Below are positions 11,900 to 26,278 of a stretch of DNA of 64,000 nt, one piece after another. Position 1 is the stretch's first letter. Every line of letters begins with the position of its first letter. Below the pieces are notes generated by a model. It made no database searches. It was given only the letters and a program-made list of their open reading frames with translations, and was not told where the DNA came from. The translations under genes were made by a program, and so were the position numbers. This DNA comes from Artemia franciscana (taxonomy: Eukaryota > Arthropoda > Branchiopoda > Anostraca > Artemiidae): assembly GCF_032884065.1 (NCBI RefSeq), contig NW_027062662.1, positions 186,001 through 250,000 on the forward strand, written 5' to 3'.

Positions 11900-12450
11900 T
11901 TTTGTTACCACTTGGTTTTCAGCACTTTTTGTGGAAGTATCAGATCATGTACGCAGATTGTAGCCAAATCACGCGGGAGATCAGAAGCGATGCTTTTTCC
12001 AGATCCTTTCAGTTTTACAGCAATTTTTCATTATAGCGTCTTTAGAGCCAAAGTCACGAAAACTGGCACGGCTTTTGCAGTGGACCTTAGTGTTGCCTTA
12101 GTATTAGAGCCTGATGATTTATTTCCATTTAAACGATAGCACATGACAAAGGGCATTGAATTTGCGTTACGGACTTCTATTTCAGCGAGAAACTCACGGG
12201 CAGCATTTTTTGAGTTACTACCTTGAACAGTTGGTATACCGTAAGGTAAAATGTTTTCTTTTTGAAACAAGTTCAACTTGAAGATAAGACTTTCCAGATT
12301 TAATGATTTGGCTTTGAGAACCGTATTTTCTTCTTCAGCTCCAAATTCTCATCTCGCAGAGCCTCAATCCCCTTTTCCTGGCTAAGAACCTTCGTAATAA
12401 GCTCTGTGTGTTTCTGACCAAAGTACGACTTCATGAGAGACATCATAAAA
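11900..12450 (-). pseudogene. LINE ORF1-like nucleic-acid chaperone, frameshifted
   Basis: On the minus strand from about 12450 an ATG-started frame reads MMSLMKSYFGQKHTEL, then a Lys/Glu/Leu coiled coil (ALRDENLELKKK). A frameshift leads to FQKENILPYGIPTVQG, the position of the GIPE-type motif of L1/CR1 ORF1 proteins. After it come AAREFLAEIEV and a conserved basic-hydrophobic block ending VPVFVTLAL. A second shift leads to ASDLPRDL, which fits the C-terminal half of such proteins. In living elements this protein binds element RNA and helps target-primed reverse transcription. Here at least two frameshifts make it non-functional. The assignment rests on motif order, not on any alignment. Confidence 0.6.
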
Positions 12451-12463
12451 TTATTCAATAATC

Positions 12464-13335
12464 TCCCCTAGATTGGTCAATTATCAAATCAAAAATCAAT
12501 TAAACAGATACTTACTGGAAAGGGCCCCGTTTTCACTAAAATAAATCCAGAGAGGTTCGTGTTCAAACAGCACAAAACAGCTAACAAGTATCCTAGATAT
12601 ACAATAGCATCCACTAGCGCGCACTTGCTTCGAATGGAATAAATACTGGCAAGAATTCATTCGTATGAATACAAGTCTTGTATATTTCTTGTAAACGAAC
12701 TGGTATTGGATTTACTTGCTTTTCGAGTGTTCGAATATACCACCTTTTTTTCAGGAGTGGTTTAATTAAGGCATATCTCTTCTAAGTCTATTTCTTCAAA
12801 AATTTCATCAGAATCATTAAAAAATGCTTTGATAAGATTATCTGAGCTCAAGTTTTTTCAAACTAAATTTTTCAAATGTTTAAAAGGATTTGATGTCCCA
12901 CAGTTAAGATAGTTATTACGTATGCATGATTTTTCTAATCAAGAGCCTAGGAGAGGCTATCCCAATTTTTCTCTTTGCAGGAACTGTTAGATTAGAGGTC
13001 CTTTTGGGATATTTTGCAAACTCATAAACAAAATAATTCCTAGAAGTTTTTTTGTAATGCATATGCATAGCGAATGTATCTATTTCAATAAAAAGATGTA
13101 GAACACAATCTTTTTTCTTTTCCATTATTTATATCTCCTTTTTCTTTGGATAATTGCTTAGCATTTTTTTCCTACTTTTTAATTCCAGCGTCTAAGAAAA
13201 TATTACGGGTTCACATCCTTTTCCCTCTTTTAGATAAAATATGCTTCAGTAGCTGTTTTCTTAACATATGTTTACTTTAACTATTAGTATTTCTATTATT
13301 GGTTGTTATGAAAGTTATCAACCCTCTTTTTTCAG
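12464..13335 (+). other. end of intron upstream of terminal exon
   Basis: AT-rich sequence with no recognised element. The final CCCTCTTTTTTCAG at 13322-13335 is a strong polypyrimidine tract and acceptor for the terminal exon. A minus-strand 69-codon frame (12916-13125) has no motif. Confidence 0.5.
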
Positions 13336-13500
13336 ACTACACAGACACAGACGGCAGGAACAACAGTGACCCATATTCTTCCTTGTATACCCTTGTCAGG
13401 AGTTAAGGGGTGTTTGTGCAACCCATCAGTTTACCTTACCTCTTCGAGTACAGATTCCAGTACCAGCACATTTTCTAGTTCATCTTCCTCCGCGGATTAG
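13336..13500 (+). CDS. terminal exon of putative secreted Thr-rich protein
   Basis: The exon starts in phase 0 after a strong acceptor and ends at TAG 13498-13500, giving 54 residues. It follows in frame from the exon that ends in phase 0 at 6104. The sequence is Thr-rich (TTQTQTAGTTVTHI), then a small cysteine cluster (LPCIPL, GCLCNPS), then a Ser/Thr tail (STDSSTSTFSSSSSS) ending AD. The Thr strand plus paired Cys echoes the segment before the RKKR site in the first exon, which suggests an internal duplication. Ser and Thr runs could be O-glycosylated if the protein is secreted. The role is unknown. The three exons would give about 240 residues before any missing N-terminal exon. Confidence 0.65.
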   Translation, partial: TTQTQTAGTTVTHILPCIPLSGVKGCLCNPSVYLTSSSTDSSTSTFSSSSSSAD

Positions 13501-14520
13501 TGATTCTGTTGAAACTGAACGAAAAAACTTTAATTTATCTTATTTATTAATAATCTTACATTTTTATATTAGTGACTTTCTTAAAAGCTATTACTACCTA
13601 TAGTTTGTTATAGTTGGCACAATTTATGTATGCAACTAGGTTAATGTCTGTGTATTACACAGACTGTGTAAGACGAAAGAAAATTCTTGAGCTTGAAAAT
13701 TCGCTGCTATGAAAATAATTTTTTTTCAACATCTACATATCCAGACACGCTAAAACAAATGTATCATCAGCTCTAGCATTAAATGAGTTTTAAATTTATT
13801 TTAATTTTTGTTCTTATCTTTGCTAGTTTAACACTTGGGTTATAATCATTTATCATATGAACACAGAAACGCTGTCATTAGCAGACATGGGACAGTATAT
13901 GTTTCTAGAAGTCTATATTTTCCTCTTATAGGGCCAAACTCAATTCTTAGGTCAAGTAAAGAAACAAAACAGAAAAAATCGAAAAACAAAAAACAACAAA
14001 CAAAGTTAAAAGCTAATTAACTTAACATATATATTTTATTTCCATAAGTCATGTGTCAATGCTGAAAACAATTACTAAAGTTGTAAATAACAGTCTTTAT
14101 CATTTTCTTCAGTCCATTTTGTTAATAGTTTGGTCTTGAGTGCAGGTGTGATCCGGCTAGAATAGCTCTAATAAATGTTTGTACCACGTTCATGCTGTAA
14201 ACCGAAAGACCCATGCAGGAACATACCCAGGATGTTTTCGGGCAGGCTTAGCAAAAATGACAAATATTTTGGAAGACGCAATAGCAAAAACAAAAAAAAT
14301 TATGCATAAAGTGATTTAGAAATATGCAGAAATTTAAAAAATATTACGGTTTACTGGGAACCCGGTTCCTAATACATATCGGGGTATGTCCCTAAAAACA
14401 CAAATTATTCTTCAGTTCCCCTGATAGACAACAACAAGGAAGTTTATCTTAGCTTCTAGTAATTATATCCTGCGAAACAGCACTGTCCAAGTAAATAGCG
14501 AAGTGGGCATAAAGTATTAT

Positions 14521-14524
<4 letters not shown>
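13501..14524 (+). other. likely 3' UTR and following intergenic DNA
   Basis: AT-rich sequence after the TAG at 13500 with no gene. The first clean AATAAA on the plus strand is at 14170-14175 and could serve as the poly(A) signal, giving a 3' UTR of roughly 0.7 kb. This is only a consensus match. Confidence 0.35.

Positions 14525-14610
<86 letters not shown>
14525..14610. repeat. (AT)n microsatellite
   Basis: An uninterrupted alternating AT tract of about 86 bp. Confidence 0.97.
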
Positions 14611-14612
<2 letters not shown>

Positions 14613-14679
14613 AAGTTGTGATAAACTTATTTTGTAAAGCATAGTTAAAAGGTCTACTCATGAGTTCTTTTGGATGTCA

Positions 14680-14890
14680 GCCCTCCTCCTTAAAGCCCTC
14701 AGGGTAAGGGTTATAAGTGATTCTTGTTGCCTACTGTTAATATATAAGGTTCTTATGAAAGGGGATAACGTATATGCTTTGGTGGGGGCTCATTCGATTT
14801 AAAATTCGAAGTTCTGCTGCCCTTTTTAAGATTCAAAAGTGATCGACGGGAAATCCTATCCCCCTCCCCCGCCCTCCAAAAGAAATAGCT
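14680..14890 (+). other. possible very old relic of the 1.7-kb element
   Basis: CTGCCCTTTTTAAGATTC followed by a CCCCCTCCCCCGCCC stretch recalls the element's AGTGCCCTTTTTAAGTGACC and CCCCCTCCCACGCT words in the same order. Similarity is weak and limited to this block. The flanks to 15800 show nothing else. Confidence 0.25.
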
Positions 14891-15804
14891 ACAAGTAGTG
14901 TCCCTGTGTGCAGTCCGAGCGGGGTACTACCCCATCATCCCGATCGGGGCCATTTCCCGATGTGCCATTGGAGTTGCTAGTACCTCGTATCCAGTTAAAA
15001 ACTTCTACGAGATATAACATTTTCTTGGAAACGTTATATTTCTGTAAAATTCTTCAACGAGCATAACAAAAACCCCTATACATATGGTGTTATCATTACT
15101 TCCAGTTGATAAGGGAAATCCATCGAAATCCATGCAGATGTTCTTTCTGAAATAATGCTTTCATTTCGAGCGCAAACCTTATGTTATTGAATAATTGAAG
15201 TGATTTTGAGGAGACCTGATGTCTAATAAACGAAGTTTTGATATGTATTCTAATATACAATGGTAGAGATGTTTCTGTACTATAATGATATCGAGCCTAT
15301 TATTGATTATTGATAATTCATTATGACTATAACCTGTGAGGTATCATTTATGTAATGTAATGATCTTTGAGTACATCAGTTTTCCATTACCGTACTTGCA
15401 CACTAGTTTGGGACCCACATTCTCATCCAGGCCCCAGTACCCCCACCAGGTCTCCAAGTCCCTGTCCGAGGCTCTAGTTCCCCTAAAAGGGATCCAATGA
15501 CCCCCCTCCCCTTAACCCAAACCATATTTTTAACAGAATTTGTTGAGCTTGAAATTTCTTATTCGGCCACCCCCATAGTACTCTATGGTTGGATATCGAC
15601 AGTATACGGTTTATTATATATTTTGATCAATATTAGTAAGGCACTGGAAGGATAAACACTAACACCATATTAAAAAAGGTAAAGATGAAATATTCGAAGA
15701 AAGTATGAGCACATGATAAAGTTAACGTAGTATTGAATGCTGAAAAGGAAAAATATTTGAACTATGAAACAATCATTAATTGATATCACATTAGAAATTC
15801 ATTC

Positions 15805-16050
15805 GTGCGTTGTTATGATAGGGAAAGAATAAATTCCTTTGGGGTATCGAAAAATATCAACATTGCTGATGGTGGTTGTGCGAGAGTGACATTTCTGGAG
15901 AAGCTAGGGCTCAAACGTAATGCAAGTCTGAAAATAATAGTTCAGGATGAGGGCAGATTTCTTGCTTATGGTTCTGGTAAGATGTTACCCATTGATAGAT
16001 TTTATCGTCATCTTTCCGGTATTAGAATTCAAATGAAAGCAAAGGGGTAA
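15805..16050 (+). CDS. unrecognised 81-codon open frame
   Basis: A frame open from a stop at 15781 to TAA at 16050, with no ATG near its start. Its translation has balanced composition (INIADGGCARVTF, LEKLGLKRNASL, VQDEGRF) rather than the Phe/Lys/Asn-rich look of random AT-rich frames, so it may be a decayed exon or a transposase or RT fragment. No catalytic motif or family is recognised, there is no convincing splice site at either end, and no neighbouring gene supports it. An overlapping minus-strand frame (15985-16227) looks like noise. Confidence 0.25.
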   Translation: MRCYDRERINSFGVSKNINIADGGCARVTFLEKLGLKRNASLKIIVQDEGRFLAYGSGKMLPIDRFYRHLSGIRIQMKAKG

Positions 16051-16573
16051 AACAAAGGCATACTGCTGCACTAATGTCATAATAAATATCATGTCTATGT
16101 GCCAAAACTGCAAAATAAGTAAAAATAATTTGGTAATAGACAGTGAAATCAGAAGTAAAATAAAAATTGAATCAATACACAGAATAACAACAGGGCTATA
16201 AAGATGCATCACCGAAAAACAAAGCACCTACAAAAAAACACTATCATCGAAGATTTACCAACAGATAGTCAATGAGCCCAATAAAACCAATGATGACATG
16301 TGCAATAAATTTATAACTGTATTCTTGTTAAAACTCATGTATTACTCCAAAAATAGAATAAGTGACATGCCAAGAGAAAATATAATGAAGTAGTTTATGG
16401 AGAAAACTCAAATCATTCATTTTCTTATGGTGATATTCTACATACCATTATTTCGAAAAAAAATTATTCATTACCTTGTTATGTCTTTATTAATCTTAGG
16501 GTATGCTAGCAAATCGAACATTTAGAATGTCTTTGAAAAAGCCAGAAATGTATGAATAGGAACAAAGAGAAAG

Positions 16574-16594
<21 letters not shown>
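16051..16594. other. AT-rich spacer, nothing recognised
   Basis: No coding frame, repeat or element is seen before the GA/CA-rich array begins. Confidence 0.5.
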
Positions 16595-18451
<1,857 letters not shown>

Positions 18452-18551
18452 NNNNNNNNNNNNNNNNNNNNNNNNNNNNNNNNNNNNNNNNNNNNNNNNN
18501 NNNNNNNNNNNNNNNNNNNNNNNNNNNNNNNNNNNNNNNNNNNNNNNNNNN
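18452..18551. other. assembly gap of 100 N
   Basis: Exactly 100 N, the usual placeholder for a scaffold gap of unknown size. The GA/CA array is on the left and the 84-bp satellite on the right, both hard to assemble. Order and distance across it are not shown by the sequence. Confidence 0.99.
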
Positions 18552-18713
18552 CGAAGAAGATTATCTGGTCTATAGAAAAAAGAAGACATAAACCAAATTG
18601 AATTAAAATTGAAATCGCCCAAAATACTTTTGATTAATTTTGAATTCACTCACAGTACTTTTGACCGAAGAGGACTTTCCGATCTACAGGAAAAAGAAGG
18701 TATAAATAATTAT

Positions 18714-18885
18714 GTAATGTAAATAGAAACACTGCCTTTCCATATAACACAAACACAACTTAGAAACCAACGTACGACGGCCCTGGGACGTAGGGCCTAA
18801 ATATTCACTGAATTACATTCCATTGTCTTGAAAAATTTCTCTGTTGTTTTGTAAGTTTTGTTTGTTTGAATGATTTGATCTATAG
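18714..18885 (+). repeat. satellite spacer island, class A
   Basis: Non-unit sequence beginning at a TGTAAATAGAAAC word, with ACTGCCTTTCC, AACTTAGAAACCA, GACGGCCC and GGGCC, and ending TTTGTTTGTTTGAATGATTTG before units resume. Confidence 0.7.
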
Positions 18886-19189
18886 GAAAAAGGAGACACA
18901 AAACAAAAAAGGATACGTCTTGAATTCGCTCAAAATACTTTTGACCGAAGATGATTATCAGGTTTAAACAAAAGGGATTAAATTTGAATTCGCTCAGAAT
19001 ACGTTTGACCGACGATATTTATCTGATCTATAAGATAAACGAGTCATTTACCAAAAAAGGATTAATTTTGAATTTACTCAGAATAATTTTGACCCAAGAG
19101 GATTAGCTGATCTATTGGAAAAAGACATAAACCAAAAATGGATTAACTATGAATTCGCTCAGAATAATTTTAACCGAACAGGATTATCT

Positions 19190-19375
19190 GATGTAAATAG
19201 AGACGAACACCACACTGCCTTTATATAAAAGAAAAAAATAGCTTAGATTCAAGCTGAAGACCGCCCTTTGTTGGGGCCGAAATAGTCACTAAATTTAATT
19301 TCACTGTCTTGAAAAATTTCCCTATTCTTTTGTAAGTTGTCTTTGTTTGTATTATCTTATCTACAGGAAAAAAGA
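19190..19375 (+). repeat. satellite spacer island, class B
   Basis: Starts GATGTAAATAG like class A, but continues TAGCTTAGATTCAAGCTGAA and CCGAAATAGTCACTAAATTT, ending in TGTATTATCTTATCT. Confidence 0.7.
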
Positions 19376-22061
19376 GACACAAACAAACAATGAATTAATT
19401 TTGAGTTCACACGGAATACTTTTGACTGAAAATGATTATCGTATCAATAGGAAAAAGGAGACTTAAACCTAAAGTGAATTAATTTTTAATTCGCTCAGAA
19501 TAGTTTTGACCGAAGAGAATTATCTGATCCATCAGAAAAAGGAGACATTAACCAAAAATGAATTAATTTTGAATTCGCTCTGGATACTTTTGACCGAAGT
19601 GAATTATCTGATCTATCGGTAAAAGGAGACATAAACAAAAAAGGATTAATTTTGAAATTGCTCAGAAAACTTTTTACCGAAGAGGATTATCTGATCTATA
19701 GGAAAATAGGAGACGTAAACTAAAAAATTATTTAAATTCGAAATCGCTTAGAACACTTTTGACCGAAGAGGTTTTTCTAATCTACGTTCTATAGATTCTA
19801 TAGGAAAAAGGAGATGTAAACCAAAAATGGATTAATTTTGAATCCGCTCAGAATACTTTTGACCTAAGAGGTTTATCCGATATATAGAAAAAAGGAGACA
19901 TAAACCAAAAATGGATTAATTTTGAATTCGCTCAGAATATTTTTGACCGAAGAGAATCATCTGATCTACAGTAAAAAAGAAGACATAAACTAAATATGAA
20001 ATAATTTTTAATTCACTCAGAATACTGTTAACTGAAGAGAATTATCTGATCTTTCGAAAAAAGGAGAAATAAGCAGAAAATGGATTACTTTTGAATTCGC
20101 TCAGGATACTTTTGACCGAAGAGAATTATCTGATCTATCAGGAAAAGGAGACATAAACGAAAAATGAATTAAATTTAAAATCGCTCAGAATACTTTTGAC
20201 CAAAAAGAATATTCTGATCTTTAGGAAAAAGGAGATATAAGCCAAAATTGACTAATTTTGAATTTTTTCAGAATACTTTTGACCGAAGAAGATTATATGA
20301 TCTATAGGAAAAAGGAGACATGAACCAAAAATGGATTAATTTTGAATTCACTCAGAATAATTTTGACCGAAGAGGATTTTCCGATCTATATGAAAAAGAA
20401 GACATAAATCAAAAATTGATTAATTTTGAATACGCTCAGAATACTTTTGACCGAAGAGAATTATCTGAACTATCGGAAAAAGAAGACATAAACAAAAAAT
20501 AGGTTAATTTTGAAACCGCTCAGGATACTTTTGACCGAAGAGGAATACCTTAACTATAGGAAAAAGGAGACATAAACCAAAAAATGAATTAAATTTGAAA
20601 TCACTCAGAATACTTTTGACCGAAGAGGTTTTTGTGATCTATAAGAAAGAGGAAATATAAACTAAAAATGGATTAATTTTGAATTCGCTCAGGATACTTT
20701 TGACCGAAGAAAATTATCCGATCTATCGGAAAAAGGAGACATGAATAAAAAATGAATTAAATTTGAAATCGCTCAGAATACTTTTGACTGAAAATAATTT
20801 TCTGATCTATAGGAAAAAGGAGATATAAACCAAAATGGGCTAATTTTGAATTTTCTCAAAATACTTTTGACCGAAGGAGATTATATGATCTATAGGAAAA
20901 AAGGAGACATAAACCAAAACTGGATTAATTTTGAATTTACTCAGAATACTTTTGATCCAAGAGGATTTTCCGATCTATAGGTAAAAGAAGACACAAATCA
21001 AAAATAGATTAATTTTGAATTCGCTCAGAATACTTTTGACCAAAAAGTATTAACTGATTTATAGGAAGAAGGAGACACAAACCAAATATTGATTAATTCT
21101 GAATATATTCAGAATAGTTTTGACCGAAAAAGATTATCTGATCTATACGAAAAAGGAGAAATAAGCCAAAAAAATTAATTTTGAATTTGCTTAGAATATT
21201 TTTGACCGAAAAGAATTATCTGATCTATAGTAAAAGAGGAGACATAAACTAAAAATCGAATAATTTTAATTCGTGCAGAATACTCTTGACCGGGATTAAT
21301 TATCTGATCTATCGGAAAAATTAGACATGAACCAAAAATGGATTAATTTTGAATTCCCTCAGGACACTTTTCACCGAAAAGAATTATCTGATCTATTGGA
21401 AAAAGGAGACATAAACCAAAAAATGAATTATATTTCAAAATCGCTCAGAATACTTTTGACCGAAGAGGTTTTTCTGATCTATAGGAAAAAGGAGATATAA
21501 ACCAAAAATGGGCTAATTTCGAATTTTCTCAAAATTCTTTGACCGAAGAAGATATATTATCCATAGGAAAAAGGAGACTTAAACTAAAAATGGATTAATT
21601 TTGAATTCACTCAGAATACTTTTGACCGAAGACGATTTTCCGATCTATAGGAAAAAGAAGACATAAGTCAAAAATATATTAATTTTGAATTCGCTCAGAA
21701 TACTTTTGAACGAAAAGGATTATCTGATCTATACGAAGAAGGAGACATAAACCAAAAATGGATAAAATTTGAATTCCCTCAGAATACTTTTGACCGAAGA
21801 GGATTATCTGATCTATTGGAAAAAGGAGACATAAACAAAAAATGGATTAATTTCGAGTTCACTCAGAATACTTTTGACTGAAAATGGTTATCTCATCTAT
21901 AGGGAAGAGGAGACATAAACCGAAAATGGATTAATTTTGTATTCGCTCAGAATACTTTTGACAGAAGACGATTATCTGATTTATAGGAAAATGAAGACAT
22001 AAAACAACAATTGATTAATTTTGAATTCACTCAGAATATTTCTGACCGAAAAGGATTATGT

Positions 22062-22195
22062 GATGTAAATAGAAACGAAGATCACACTGCCTTACTATAT
22101 AAAACAAACACAACTTAGAAACCAGTCTACGATGGCCCTTGGACATAGGGCCTCAATATTCACTGAATTTAATTCTAGTGTCTTTGCTCTTGAAT
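22062..22195 (+). repeat. satellite spacer island, class A, shortened
   Basis: GATGTAAATAGAAACGAAG, AACACAACTTAGAAACCAG, then GATGGCCCTTGGACATAGG. It lies about 3.35 kb from the first class A island and has lost its 3' third. Confidence 0.7.
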
Positions 22196-22819
22196 TTGCT
22201 CAGAATATTTTTGACCGAAGAGGATTATTTGATCTATAGTAAAAAGGAGACATAAACTAAAAATGGGATAATTTTTAATTCGCTCAGAATCCTTTTGACC
22301 AAACAGAATTATCTGATCTATCGGAAAAATGAGACATAATCCAAAAAATGGATTAATTTTGAATTCGCTCAGGATATTTTAGACCAAAGAGAATTATCTG
22401 ATCTATCGGTAAAAGGAGACATAAACAAAAAAATGGATTAATTTTGAAATCGCTCAGGATACGTTTGATCGAAGAGTAATATCTGATCTATTGGAAAAAG
22501 GAGACATAAACCAAAAACTTAATTAAATTTGAAATCGCTAAGAATACTTTTGACCGAGGAGGTTTTTCTGATCAATAAAAAAAGGAGACATAAACCAAAA
22601 ATAGATTAAATTTGATTTTCTTCAGAATACTGTTGACCGATAAGAATTTTCTGATCTATAAGAAGAAGGAGACATGAGCCAAAATGGGCTAATTTTGAAT
22701 TTTGTCAGAATACTTTTGACCGAAGAAGACTATTTGATCTATTGGAAAAAGGAGACATAAACCAAAAATGGATTAACTATGAATTCGCTCAGAATATTTT
22801 TGAACGAACAGGATTGTCT

Positions 22820-22990
22820 GATGTAAACAGCGACAAAGACCAGACTGCCTTTTCATATATAAAAAAAAACTTAGATTCAAGCTGAAGCAGGTCCTTTGAT
22901 AGGCGCTAAAAAGTCACTAAATTTAATTTCATTGTCTTGAAACATGTCTCTATTGTCTCTAAGTTATATTTGTTTGTATTATCTGACCTA
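22820..22990 (+). repeat. satellite spacer island, class B
   Basis: GATGTAAACAGCGACAAAG, then CTTAGATTCAAGCTGAAG and AAAAAGTCACTAAATTT. It lies about 3.63 kb from the previous class B island. A shorter related piece is at about 23430-23500. Confidence 0.7.
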
Positions 22991-25652
22991 TAGAAAAAAG
23001 GAGATATAAACCTAAAATGGATTACTTTTAAATTCCATGGAGTAATCCAAAAATGGATTACTATTTACTGAAGAGGATTAACTGATCTATAGGAAGAACG
23101 AGACATAAACCATAAATGGACAAAATTTTTATTTGGTCATAATACTTTTGACCGAGGTTTAATTGATCTATAGACAAAAGGAGACATAAACCAAAAATAG
23201 ATTAATTTTGATTTTTTTCAGAATAGTTTTGGCTGAACAAGATTATCTGATCTATATGAAAAAGGAGACATAAACAAAAAAGTATTATTTTTATTAATTG
23301 TCAAAATGATTAATTCACTCAAAATACTTTTGACCGAAGAGGATTATCTGATCTATAGAAAAAAGGAGACATAAACCAAAAATGGATTAATTTTGAACTC
23401 GCTCAGAATGCTTTTGACCGAAAGGGACAAAATATACAATGAGTTTAATTCTACTGCCTTGAAAAATATCCCTATTGTTTTAAGTTGTATTTAATTGGAT
23501 TATCTGATCTATAGAAAAAGGAGACATAAACCAAAAATGTATTAAATTTGAATTAGCTCAGAAATCTTTTCACCGAATAAGATTATCTTATGTATAGGAA
23601 AAAGGAGCCATAAACCAAAACTGGATTAATTTTGAATACCCTCAGAATACTTTTGACCAAAGACGTATATCTTCTCTATTATAAAAAAGGAGAAAAAAAC
23701 CAAAAATGGATAAAATATGTATTCGGTCAGAATATTTTTGACCGAAGAGGTTTAATTTATCTATAGGAAAAAGGAGACATATACCAAAAATGGATTAATT
23801 TTGAATGCTCTCAGAATACTTTTCACCGAAGAGAATTGTCTGATCTATAAAAAAAAGGACACATAAACCAAAAATGGATGAATTTTTAATTAACTCAGAA
23901 TACTTTTGACCGAGGAGGATTATCTGGCTTATAAAGAAAAAGAGACATAAACCACAAGTGGATTAAATTTGAATTCACTCAGAATACTTATGACCAATGA
24001 GGATTATCTAATCTATAGGAAAAAGGAAACGTGAACCAAGAGCGAATTAACTTTTGAACTCTCTCAAAATACTTTTCACCGAAATAAATTATAATCTATA
24101 GGAAAAATGAGACATAAGCCAAAAATTGATTTATTTTGAATTCGTTCAGATTACTTTTGACCGAAGAGGATAATCTGAACTATAGAAAAAGGAGACATAA
24201 ACCAAAAATGTGTTAAATTTGAATTCGCTCAGAACAATTTTGACCGAAGGGGATTATACGATTTATATGTAAAATAAAGACATAGACCGAAAATAGATTA
24301 ATTTTGAATCCGCTCACTATAATTGTGACCGATGAGGATTATTTGATCTATAGGGGAAAGGAGACATAAACCAAAAATAGATTAATTTTGAATTCGCTCA
24401 GAATACTTTTAACCGAATTATTCTTCGGCTATATGTTTTATAGGGGACATAAAAGGAGATATAAACCAAAAATGAATTAAATTTGAATTCGCTCAGAATA
24501 ATCAAAACCAAAAATGTGAGTCATTAACCAAACATTGAATAATTTTGAATTTGCTCAGAACAATTTTGACCCAAGAAGATTATCTGATCTATAGGAAAAG
24601 GAGACATAAACCAAAAATGGATTAATTTTGAATATCCTCAGAATACTTTTGACCGAAGACGTTTATCTTCTCTATAGGAAAAAGGAGACAAAAACCAAAA
24701 ATTAGATAAAATTTGTATTCGGTCAGAGTACTTTTGACCGAAGAGGTTTAATTGATCTATAGAAAAAAGGAAACATAAACCAAAAAAAGATTAATTGAAT
24801 TCGCTCAGAATACTTTTGACCGAAGAGGATTATCTGATCTACAGGAAAAAGGAGACATAACCATAAATGGATGAATTTTGAGTTCATTCAGAATACTTTC
24901 GAAGGAAAAGGTTTATCATATCTATAGGAAAAGGAGACATAAAACAAAAGGTTTATTTTCAATTGGCTCAGTATAATTTTGACCCAAGAGGATTATCTGA
25001 TCGATGGGAAAATAGAAGACATAAACCAAATATGGATTAACTATGAATTCGCTCAGAATACGTTTGACCGAAGAGGATTATCTGATCTATTGGAAAAAGG
25101 AAACATAAACCAAAATTGGATTAATTTTGAACACCCTCAGAATACTTTTGACCGAAGACGTTTTTCTTCTCTATAGGAAAAAGAAGACAAAAAGCAGAAA
25201 TGGATACAATTTGTATTCAGTTAGAATACTTTTGACCGAAGAGGTTTAATTGATTTATAGAAAAAAGGAAACATAAACCATAAATGGATTAATTTTGAAT
25301 TTTTTCAGAATAGTTTTGATCGAAGAATATTATCTGATCGATATGAGAAAGGAGACATAAATAAAAAAAAAGAATAATTTTGACTTTTCCCAGAATACTT
25401 TTGACCGAGGAGGATTATCTGGTTTATAAGAAAAGGAGACATAAACCAAAAATGGATTAAACTTGAATTCACTCAGAATACACCTGACCGAATAGGATTC
25501 TCGCATCTATAAGAAAAAGCGACAAAAACCAAAAATTGATTAAATTTGAATACGCTCAGAATACTTTTGATTGAAAAGGATTATCTGATGTATGGGAAAA
25601 ACGAGACAAAAAATTAATTCCCTCAGAATACTTCTGACCAAAAAGGACTATG

Positions 25653-25835
25653 TGATGTAAACAGCGACAAAGACCACACTGGATTTTAATATAAAAAAAA
25701 CTTAACTTAGAAACAAGCTGAAGACGGCCCTTGGACATAGGGCTGAAGTATTCCATGAATTTAATTCCACTATCTTGAAAAATGTCCCTATTTTGTTGTA
25801 AGTTTTGTTTGTTTGAATGATTTGATCTATAGGAA
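25653..25835 (+). repeat. satellite spacer island, class A
   Basis: GATGTAAACAGCGACAAAG, CAAGCTGAAGACGGCCC, TTGGACATAGGGC, ending TTTGTTTGTTTGAATGATTTG like the first island. The unit after it shares the odd variant GACACAAAACAAAAAAGG with the unit after the first island. Confidence 0.7.
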
Positions 25836-26278
25836 AAAGGAGACACAAAACAAAAAAGGATTCATCTTGAATTCACTCAAAATACTTTTGACCGAAGAGG
25901 ATTATCTGATCTATAGGAAAAAGGAGACATAAACCTGAAATAAACTAATTCGGTCATAATACTTTTGACCGATGTGGATTATCTGCCTTATAGGGAAAAG
26001 GAGACATAAACCAAAAATGGATTATATTTGAATTAATTCAGAATACGTTTGACAGAAAATATTTATCTAATCTCTAGGAAAGAGGAGTCATTAACCAAAA
26101 ATGGATTAATTTTGAATTCGTTCAGAATACTTTTGACCGAAGAGGATTATCTGGTTTATAGGGGATTATCGGGATTATAGGGATTATCTGGTTTATAGAA
26201 GGAGACATAAAAAAAACGATTAAACTTGAATTCACTCTGAATACGTTTGACCGAAGATATTTATCTGATCTATAGGAA

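Larger units (their letters stand above)
8360..12463 (-). mobile_element. nearly full-length, degraded CR1/jockey-like LINE in intron
   Basis: Running from 12463 down to about 8360, this holds an ORF1-like coiled-coil protein, a gap, an endonuclease-reverse transcriptase ORF2 and a 3' UTR. Both frames carry frameshifts and stops. It lies within the 7.2-kb intron between the exons at 5939 and 13336, in antisense to the gene. No clear target duplication or tail is visible. Confidence 0.75.
18552..26278 (+). repeat. 84-bp satellite array, forward orientation (main block)
   Basis: A tandem unit reads approximately GGAAAAAGGAGACATAAACC, AAAAATGGATTAATTTTGAA, TTCGCTCAGAATACTTTTGA, CCGAAGAGGATTATCTGATC, TATA, 84 bp in all. 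About eighty diverged copies are present in this block and its continuation. Because 84 is 28 codons, the frame is kept from unit to unit: NQKWINFEFAQNTFDRRG then LSDL, a TAG in most units, and EKGDI. Units in which TAG has changed to TTG or TCG give readable runs such as 20320-20502 and 24979-25176. Islands of about 170 bp of a different sequence interrupt the array. No promoter or start context suggests that it is expressed. Confidence 0.95.

Noticed and set aside
14449-14661. 70-codon minus-strand frame with alternating Tyr-Ile
   Set aside because: Translation of the (AT)n microsatellite.
18552-26278. Hammerhead ribozyme in the satellite unit
   Set aside because: The unit has CTGATCTATAGGAAA, but not the CUGANGA core, and no flanking stems were found.
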